The notes under the pieces were generated by a model. It saw only the letters and a program-made list of their open reading frames with translations. It ran no database searches and had not been told where the DNA came from. Made by a program: the position numbers and the translations under genes. A stretch of DNA of 64,000 nt from Planctomycetota bacterium (GTDB lineage Bacteria; Planctomycetota; UBA8742; UBA2392): positions 1-64,000 of the forward strand of contig JAGQRH010000011.1 of NCBI GenBank assembly GCA_020425605.1. Direction: 5' to 3'. Positions 58,225 through 64,000 of this stretch are shown here, piece by piece; position 1 is the first letter of the stretch; each line of letters begins with the position of its first letter.

Positions 58225-58992
58225 CTAGTCGTTCAACTTCTGCGGAATGCTCGTCATGTACTTTTTGGCCGAGGCGTTGTCGATCAGGCCCGGCGTCTGT
58301 TTCACATCATAGAGCGTCGCCTTTGCACCCTGGACAATGCTGCTCAGCCGGCTCTTTTCATCGCTGGTAAGGCTCTTCTTGCGGGCAGCCGAGACCTTGT
58401 CTCCCAGTCCATCCAGCGCCTTGAGAACCTTCACCGCCGCATCAACGCGCTTGGTGGTGCTGCTCGATTCCCGGGCTTCACCGTACTCGAGCCGCGCTGA
58501 AGTCACTGCATCATCGGCGGCCTTGACTTCGGACAGGTTGTCGACGGCAGGCTTCTTGCTCTTGCCGGTCAGGTCGATGCCGACGTCCACTTTGCCAAGC
58601 TGCTTCTCGATTTCCTTGGCGACGTCCTTCACGTCCGTCTTGGCTTCCTTTGCTTTGCGTGCGACCTCGGCCTCTGCGGTAATCCGCTTCTTGAATGAGT
58701 CGTATACCTGGTCGCGGCTCTTCTTGAGCTGGTCATACAGCGCCGTGCGGCGCTCATCCGGCAGCTCGGCCATCTCGGCGGCGACTTCCTTTTCGAACGT
58801 GATGCGCGCCGGCAATTCGGCCACGACCTCGGTGCGGCGGTCAGACGGCACGGCACGGAAGTCTTCCTTGACCGACCAGAATTCGCCCATCAGCTCGCTG
58901 TTGGTGACGTAGACATAGCCCACACCCACCGACATCAGGACGCCGATCACGGCAAACACGTACACACCGGCCTTCATCAACTTACCCATCAT
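58225..58992 (-). CDS. Membrane-anchored coiled-coil protein
   Basis: A 255-residue protein with one N-terminal helix (about residues 5-30, VYVFAVIGVLMSVGVGYVYV) followed by a charged, Lys/Glu/Ala-rich helical region that is probably a coiled coil. The start at 58992 has AGGA upstream. I do not recognise a family. It lies downstream of the 59107 gene with a terminator between. Confidence 0.6.
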   Translation of the reverse strand: MMGKLMKAGVYVFAVIGVLMSVGVGYVYVTNSELMGEFWSVKEDFRAVPSDRRTEVVAELPARITFEKEVAAEMAELPDERRTALYDQLKKSRDQVYDSFKKRITAEAEVARKAKEAKTDVKDVAKEIEKQLGKVDVGIDLTGKSKKPAVDNLSEVKAADDAVTSARLEYGEARESSSTTKRVDAAVKVLKALDGLGDKVSAARKKSLTSDEKSRLSSIVQGAKATLYDVKQTPGLIDNASAKKYMTSIPQKLND

Positions 58993-59063
58993 CGTTTCCT
59001 GTTCTCGAGTCCAACCCCCATTAGCCAAACAGATGCTGTCTCAGGGCGCAACGCAAATGCAAA

Positions 59064-59085
59064 GCGGGGGGCATGCGCCCCCCGC
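59064..59085 (-). terminator. Intrinsic terminator of the 59107 gene
   Basis: A 9-bp stem GCGGGGGGC/GCCCCCCGC with an ATGC loop; on the minus strand TTTGCATTT follows. Confidence 0.7.
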
Positions 59086-59106
59086 CCGTGTGATCACTTC
59101 GGCGCA

Positions 59107-60093
59107 CTATCCGCCGTTTGCTTTCAGGAACGCTTCCCACATCTTTTCTTGCCCTGTTGTGTAGTCCGGGCCATCCACGAATTCGATGTCTTCCTGGGCG
59201 AATTCCTTGCTGGCGGTTTCGGTCTCCCACTTCGCCTTGTATTCGCCGAAGACCTTGTCTGCCCACTCCTGCGACTCATGCACTTTCTGGGCTGTGAGAT
59301 CGTACTTCAGGATGTCCGTCTTGAACTTGTTCACGTTTGTCGACTTGGCGTCAATTTTTGATGATGCAGCCTGGAAGGTACGAATCGCTTCGTCCTTGAG
59401 TTCGTCGTCATTCAGCATCGACATGTCTTCTTTGCTTCGAATGTTGATGGCAAAGAAGTCGACCTTGGACTCACCGAAGTGAAAGCGGAACAAGTCGGCA
59501 GCATACTTGGCTTTGTAGTAATGCTTGATCGTTTCGGCCCACGCCCCTTCCATTTCCTCCGGCGGGGTTTCTGCAGCGTTCTTGAGTTCCTTGGCCTTGT
59601 CGTATGCGGCGTCGAACTCGAGGACTGACGTCCAGTAGAAGTCCCACGCCTTGCTGCCGTCCATCTGGCCCATCTTGCCGACGACAGACGTGATGAATTC
59701 GCTCTCGAGCTTCTCGCGCGGCGACTGAACGTGTTCCGGGGGTAGCCCGGTGCGACGGTTATTCCCAGCCGAATTGGTATCGACCGGCGTTCCGCCGCCC
59801 TTGTTCTTGTTCAGGACGTAGTCGGTCGCAACCGCGCCGAGCCCCAACACCACGATGATGATGCAGACAATCCAGATCAGCTTGGCGGTTTTCTGGGTAA
59901 TCTTGCCCTTTGGCGGGCCCATGGGCCGGCCATCTTCATCAAGTGCAGGCACGGCCGTGGTTTGCGGGCGAGCGCCGCCCGGGGGCCGCTTTACAGGGCC
60001 ACCCTGGCCGGAACTGACGCGCCGGACCGCAGATTCGGATTGGACTTCTTCGTAGTCCTCAATCACATCGTCGTCGTCGTAGTCCGGAACCAC
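59107..60093 (-). CDS. Membrane-anchored protein with acidic N-terminus
   Basis: About 328 residues. An acidic N-terminus (DYDDDDVIEDYEE), a Pro/Gly/Arg-rich linker, one strong helix near KLIWIVCIIIVVLGLGAVAT, then a helical domain rich in Lys, Asp and aromatic residues. The topology suggests a cytoplasmic tail and a periplasmic C-terminal domain. The GTG at 60093 has GAGG upstream; the open frame reaches 60198, which would overlap holA by 62 bases. The function is unknown. Confidence 0.6.
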   Translation of the reverse strand: MVPDYDDDDVIEDYEEVQSESAVRRVSSGQGGPVKRPPGGARPQTTAVPALDEDGRPMGPPKGKITQKTAKLIWIVCIIIVVLGLGAVATDYVLNKNKGGGTPVDTNSAGNNRRTGLPPEHVQSPREKLESEFITSVVGKMGQMDGSKAWDFYWTSVLEFDAAYDKAKELKNAAETPPEEMEGAWAETIKHYYKAKYAADLFRFHFGESKVDFFAINIRSKEDMSMLNDDELKDEAIRTFQAASSKIDAKSTNVNKFKTDILKYDLTAQKVHESQEWADKVFGEYKAKWETETASKEFAQEDIEFVDGPDYTTGQEKMWEAFLKANGG

Positions 60094-60136
60094 ATTCGCC
60101 TCGTTGTTGTACCTGTTTGCTGAACCTGTAGTTATG

Positions 60137-61198
60137 CTAACGAATGAACGTTCGTTCGGTTTCCCGTTTATGTAATGTTTCGCATAACCTTGCCACAACC
60201 GACATGAGCAAATTCGCCGGGTCAGGCGAGCTCGACTTCATGCTTTCGTCCGCTGACAACAAGACGCCAATGGCTTCGCGGATCGCTGGCCGGTCAAGAC
60301 CACGCGCCGTCTGCAAAAAACCGGGCTTCAGGTTTTCCCGAAGTCGAGCTTTTGAGCGACTCAGCGCGTCCGAGGCGGATCCTCCCTGCCGCAGTGCCAG
60401 TGCGGCGCGCCCCAGGGCTGCAACCTGTAGCCTTAGCAGCGCGAGCAAAGAGAGTACCGAGCCCAACTCCGCTTTGCCAGCCATTTTAGCGGCGTGAGAC
60501 AGCGCCAGCCGCGAGTCGCCGGCGAGAATCGCGTCACACAATGGAAAGGTCACATCTGCGCCCTCGTAGCCGCAGGCGTGAGATATGTCGTCAGCCGTCA
60601 GGCGGCCGTCGTCGCTCAGCAGCGCCAGTTTGTGCAACTCAGATTCCGCCCTCGCGAGACTACCGCCGGTGAACTCACGCAGAGCTGTGAGCGCTCGATC
60701 GTCGGGCTTCAGGCCAAGCTCGGCCGCAGCATCGGCCACCAACTTGTTCCAGCCGCGAGTGTCCCACGGCTTCAGCTCTTCGCAGATCACGCTGGGGAAG
60801 TTCTCGCAGACGCGCTTGGGTACTGTCAGGTTGCGCTGAAAGGTGGCGCCGTCGAACACCAGTACGTTGCGCTTGCCCGGTTTCAGAAGGTAGGCGGCCA
60901 GTTCTTCCTTGAAGCGCGTGCTGACTTCGTGCCGGGGCCCGACGCGCTGGTTCAGCACGATCGCCGCGAAGTCGCCACCGAACATACTCGGTGAGCGCAG
61001 ATCATCGAGCAGGTTTGCAATGCCATCGTCAACCTGCGCCCGGCGGATTTCGAGGCCGCGCTCCGCCAGTACGCCGGTGAGCGTCTTGAGGCACTTGCGG
61101 CGCAGGAATTCCTCTGCGCCGAACACGGCGTAGACCGGTGCCTTCTCGAGCTTGTCGGGCGCCTTGAGGAAGTCGGTTGCGGGAATCGGCTTGGGCAC
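60137..61198 (-). CDS. holA: DNA polymerase III subunit delta
   Basis: HolA is the clamp-loader subunit that opens the sliding clamp. The 353 residues show the family pattern: N-terminal PVYAVFGAEEFLRRK, then RSPSMFGGDFAAIVLN, the middle part with GLKPDDRALTALREFTGGSLARAESELHKL, and a helical C-terminal domain. No Walker motif is expected in delta. The start ATG is at 61198. It lies 70 bases downstream of the large membrane-protein gene on the same strand. Confidence 0.9.
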   Translation of the reverse strand: MPKPIPATDFLKAPDKLEKAPVYAVFGAEEFLRRKCLKTLTGVLAERGLEIRRAQVDDGIANLLDDLRSPSMFGGDFAAIVLNQRVGPRHEVSTRFKEELAAYLLKPGKRNVLVFDGATFQRNLTVPKRVCENFPSVICEELKPWDTRGWNKLVADAAAELGLKPDDRALTALREFTGGSLARAESELHKLALLSDDGRLTADDISHACGYEGADVTFPLCDAILAGDSRLALSHAAKMAGKAELGSVLSLLALLRLQVAALGRAALALRQGGSASDALSRSKARLRENLKPGFLQTARGLDRPAIREAIGVLLSADESMKSSSPDPANLLMSVVARLCETLHKRETERTFIR

Positions 61199-61268
61199 GG
61201 GCGGCAGGTTACAGGTTTCACGCCACGGGTTTCAGGGGAAAAGCTCGGCCTCGATCACCAACGCCTGA

Positions 61269-63998
61269 CTAGACCATTCTGACGAGTTTGCGCGTCAGCC
61301 ATTCCCCGGCGAGCAACAGGATCACCAGCACCAGCAGGATCGTGCGCAGGCCGAAGCGATCTTCGTTGCGGTCCCAGACCAGCGCCGTGATGCCCTTGAC
61401 CTCGTTCTCACGCTCGCGGACTTCCAGCGCCGCGTCGCCGGCGTCGGTCATGAGGTACACGCGCTTCCCGTCCTGGTATCCAAGGTCGGTTGTGCCAGCC
61501 GGGAGCTTGCTTGCGCGCTTCTTTAGTCCGTTGAAGTCGAGCGTCAGGTTGCGCAACTCGGCAATCGGCGCAATGACTGTGTAGCGGTGCGGGGACTTGC
61601 GGCTCTCTTCGTAGCCGCGCACCCAGACGTCGAACTGCCCAGGCTCATTGGCTTCAACGACGCCCTCGAACAGGTTCGGACTCCAGCTTACTTCGCGCAG
61701 CACCACCCTGCGCACGCTCAGCTTGCCTTGCGTACGCGACTGCACGTCTACGATCACCTTGCGGACTTCACCGTCTTCTTCAGTGGTGGGCAGCTCCTTC
61801 AACTCCTTGAGCTGGTTCTGAACGACTTCGCTGTAAATGTCACCAAGCAACTCGACGTAGATCTTCACGTCTTCGCTGACCTGGTACTTGGTCTTGTCTG
61901 TGTAAACGTCCACGCGCTGCTGCTTGCCGGCGAGCCGGCGGCTGGCGACGAAACGGATTGCGTTCTGCCAGAAGCGATAGAAGTAGTAGTCGCCGACGTA
62001 CTCACGCCAGTAGTGCATGTCATCGCTGCCGAAGTAGAGGCTCATGCCGTTGCCGTAGGGCATGGCTGCCGTCAGCACGTCACCTTCGCCGGTGATCGGC
62101 CCGTCTCGCGTCACGCGGGACAGGGCAACGGCCGGGGCGGGCTTGATCCCGCCTGTAACCTGGTACCAGTACAGGCCGTGAAGCGTGCCCTTCTCGAAAT
62201 TGCCGTCGACGACTTTGCCCCAGAGCTCATCGTTGCGTTCCTGGTTGCTGCTGAGCCTGTGAAGCTCGTGTGCACGGCCGGCGGGGGTCAGGCGCCAGTG
62301 CTTCTCCATTGACGGGTTCACCAGGCTCTCGTAGCCGGACGGGAAGTCCAGCTCCACCGGATAAAGCGAGCGTGCCTTTTCGTAGTTGCCGTAGCTGCGT
62401 GGGTTGTGCGCATTGCCTGCGAGCAGGATCAACCCGCCGCGCTGCCGTGAGACCCACTCCTCGATCCAGTCCCAGTACTCGATCCGCCAGAAGGTGCTGG
62501 CCGGGTCGATATCGCCGATGATAATCACGTCGTAGTTCAGCTTGAAGAAGTCTTCCTTCTCGCGAACGACCTTACCATTGCCGAAGAACGGCCAGCCGAG
62601 TGGCTTTACCGTCTTCTTTACATCCTCGTCGTAGTTGCTGGTCGGCTGTGTCCAGCCGTCCTGTGCGTCGAAGAAAAAGCCCTGGTACTCAAGCTTCTTG
62701 TCGCGCTTGAGCGCTTCATTCAGTGCACGAGCTTCCCAACGGAATCGCTGCTCAAGGTAGAGCACCTTGATCTTGCGATCGATGACTTCGACGTAATGCT
62801 CCTTCACGTTGTTGCGATAGGTGTCTTCATCCGGCAGGCGGTCGTCGTTCAGCTTCAGGAAGTAGACGTGCTTGCCCGGCTTCATTGGCTTGAAGCGGAT
62901 TTTCACTTCGGCCAGTTCTTCGCTGCCAAGCTCAATCACCTGATCGGCTTCGCTGCGGACCGGGCGCCCGTTCAGTTCTTCGTACGGAATCGGGTTGGAT
63001 ACCGAATCCTCACACAGGATGATCTTCACCTGCTGCCCAGGCTTGCCCTCGACCGGATCGGCCCGATAGGCCTTATCGGCGCGGATCTTCAGCTTGACGT
63101 CCAGGTAGTCGCCCTTGAGGATTTCGCGGTCGGCGGAGACGCTTAGAAGCTCCAGAATCTTGACCGGCTTGGGGTTGCCGATCGCCACCGTCACCAGCTC
63201 AAGGTTCTGCTTGCCCTTCGGCGGCGTGACTTCCTCGCGCTCAGAGACCGGAGTCGTATCACGGCCGTCGGACAGGACCATCACGGTCGCAAGATCGTCT
63301 TCTTCCGTGTAATAGCGGCGTACTTCGGCGAGGGCTTTGTCTAGCTCCGTGAGCCGCCCGTTGGGTGCTCGGAAGTCAAGATCAGCCGGGTCCACCTCGA
63401 GAATGGCTTCGTCGGTCAACTGGTCGCGGCCGAACTTCGTACTGAACACGAAGTAGCGCACCATGGACATGCGTTGGGCTTTGTCGCCTTCCTTGCCCTT
63501 GGCCTCGATCTCAACCGCTCGCTGCTTCAGCAGCTCCAGCAAGTCGACATTCTTGCCGGTCGGCACCGCGAGCTTCGTCCCCTCAGTTACAAGCTCGCAC
63601 GCGATATCCCAACGGCGGGGGCCTTCCGCATGTGCGGTTTCGAGCAGGTTGTCGATCAGCGCGCGCTTCTTCCGAATCTCGGGGTCCTTGACGTCTCCGC
63701 CCAAAAGCTCGGCGAAGCGCTGCTCACGACGCTCGATCTCCTTGAGCTTGTCATTCAATGCCGTCTCAAGACGTCGCTTTTCGCCTTCGTCGATCTGGTC
63801 GTCCGGCTTGGACATCTCGGCCGAGAGGGCGGACTGCAGCAGGTCGGCCTCGCCGCCCAGTCGCGCAACGTCCGCGCGGGCGGTCTGCCAGTCGCGGATC
63901 TGGAATTCCTTGCCGTGCATCTGCTTGAGCCGGCTCACCAGCCTCGCGGCGCGCTCACGCACGACCTTGCGCACGAAACTACGCACGGCCAATTCGTC
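61269..63998 (-). CDS. Large membrane protein with VWA/glutamine-amidotransferase-like region, partial
   Basis: At least 909 residues are present; the frame remains open at the window end, so the N-terminus is missing and the TTG near 63992 is probably internal. A coiled, Arg/Glu-rich region is followed by LATVMVLSDGRDTTPVSERE, a von Willebrand factor-like strand with the metal-site style D-G-R-D. Later DVIIIGDIDP and GLILLAGNAHNPRSY resemble a class I amidotransferase-type fold without an obvious catalytic Cys. One C-terminal helix (LRTILLVLVILLLAGEWL) anchors it. Such proteins occur beside MoxR/DUF58 genes in planctomycetes; no such neighbours are visible here. Confidence 0.7.
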   Translation of the reverse strand, partial: DELAVRSFVRKVVRERAARLVSRLKQMHGKEFQIRDWQTARADVARLGGEADLLQSALSAEMSKPDDQIDEGEKRRLETALNDKLKEIERREQRFAELLGGDVKDPEIRKKRALIDNLLETAHAEGPRRWDIACELVTEGTKLAVPTGKNVDLLELLKQRAVEIEAKGKEGDKAQRMSMVRYFVFSTKFGRDQLTDEAILEVDPADLDFRAPNGRLTELDKALAEVRRYYTEEDDLATVMVLSDGRDTTPVSEREEVTPPKGKQNLELVTVAIGNPKPVKILELLSVSADREILKGDYLDVKLKIRADKAYRADPVEGKPGQQVKIILCEDSVSNPIPYEELNGRPVRSEADQVIELGSEELAEVKIRFKPMKPGKHVYFLKLNDDRLPDEDTYRNNVKEHYVEVIDRKIKVLYLEQRFRWEARALNEALKRDKKLEYQGFFFDAQDGWTQPTSNYDEDVKKTVKPLGWPFFGNGKVVREKEDFFKLNYDVIIIGDIDPASTFWRIEYWDWIEEWVSRQRGGLILLAGNAHNPRSYGNYEKARSLYPVELDFPSGYESLVNPSMEKHWRLTPAGRAHELHRLSSNQERNDELWGKVVDGNFEKGTLHGLYWYQVTGGIKPAPAVALSRVTRDGPITGEGDVLTAAMPYGNGMSLYFGSDDMHYWREYVGDYYFYRFWQNAIRFVASRRLAGKQQRVDVYTDKTKYQVSEDVKIYVELLGDIYSEVVQNQLKELKELPTTEEDGEVRKVIVDVQSRTQGKLSVRRVVLREVSWSPNLFEGVVEANEPGQFDVWVRGYEESRKSPHRYTVIAPIAELRNLTLDFNGLKKRASKLPAGTTDLGYQDGKRVYLMTDAGDAALEVRERENEVKGITALVWDRNEDRFGLRTILLVLVILLLAGEWLTRKLVRMV

Positions 63999-64000
63999 CG

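Noticed and set aside
1..64000. tRNA genes, rRNA, CRISPR arrays, insertion sequences, integrases or prophage genes
   Set aside because: I looked for T-loop-like motifs, regular short repeats, transposase motifs and integrase motifs and saw none convincing; a covariance-model scan would be needed to be sure for RNAs.

Overview
The window is a gene-dense, high-GC bacterial chromosome segment with no intergenic stretch over 300 bases. I recognise no rRNA, tRNA, CRISPR array, insertion sequence or prophage. Several traits suggest a planctomycete-type (PVC superphylum) bacterium: four ExbD paralogues beside one ExbB, a YdjY-domain protein, a TPR-bearing lipoprotein secretin, a PilM-PilN fusion, and large secreted TPR-like proteins. 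This is inference from gene content, not a phylogenetic placement.

Layout. 1-4.2 kb (+): the end of hemA, a soluble histidine kinase, purD and bioB, then an orphan macro-domain gene. 4.2-6.5 kb (-): cysS and ispF. 6.6-10.2 kb (+): a tryptophan 2,3-dioxygenase, a small membrane protein, a kynureninase-like enzyme, a methyltransferase and a tandem DUF2188 protein. 10.2-13.9 kb (-): ppk1-ppx polyphosphate operon. 13.9-19.6 kb: a TetR-controlled cassette (tetR, alpha/beta hydrolase, hyuA, hyuB) divergent from a metallo-beta-lactamase-fold gene; two matching palindromic operators and two overlapping promoters lie between. 19.7-23 kb: rhodanese, malate dehydrogenase, a PAS-GGDEF protein and an unknown gene.

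23.0-43.4 kb, all on the minus strand, is the most distinctive region. In transcription order it holds a PilM-PilN fusion, a PilO-position membrane protein, an anchored protein with EF-hand-like and FN3-like segments in the PilP position, and a lipoprotein secretin. Then come a 1376-residue secreted protein, a 455-residue secreted TPR-like protein, ExbB, four ExbDs in an A-B-A-B arrangement, a YdjY-domain protein, an unknown membrane protein and inositol-3-phosphate synthase. This looks like a trans-envelope apparatus in which a pilus/secretion-type alignment complex and outer-membrane channel sit beside a proton-driven Exb motor; no TonB, pilin or PilB/PilC/PilT gene is in the window.

43.6-50.3 kb (-) is a tightly overlapping operon: psd, two paralogous exported proteins, pssA (together the phosphatidylethanolamine route), a Sua5/low-molecular-weight phosphatase fusion, rpiB and an unknown gene. 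50.4-53.1 kb has a signal-peptidase-I-like protein lacking the catalytic lysine, a Ser/Thr kinase and a hydrolase. 53.1-58.2 kb holds yidC-mnmE, a YbgC-type thioesterase, a glutaredoxin and an NAD(P)HX epimerase. 58.2-64 kb (-) holds two anchored proteins of unknown function, holA, and a large membrane protein with a von Willebrand-like segment cut by the window edge.

Co-directional genes are often joined by ATGA/GTGA overlaps or 1-8 base gaps, so many are translationally coupled. Strong hairpins mark most transcription-unit ends.
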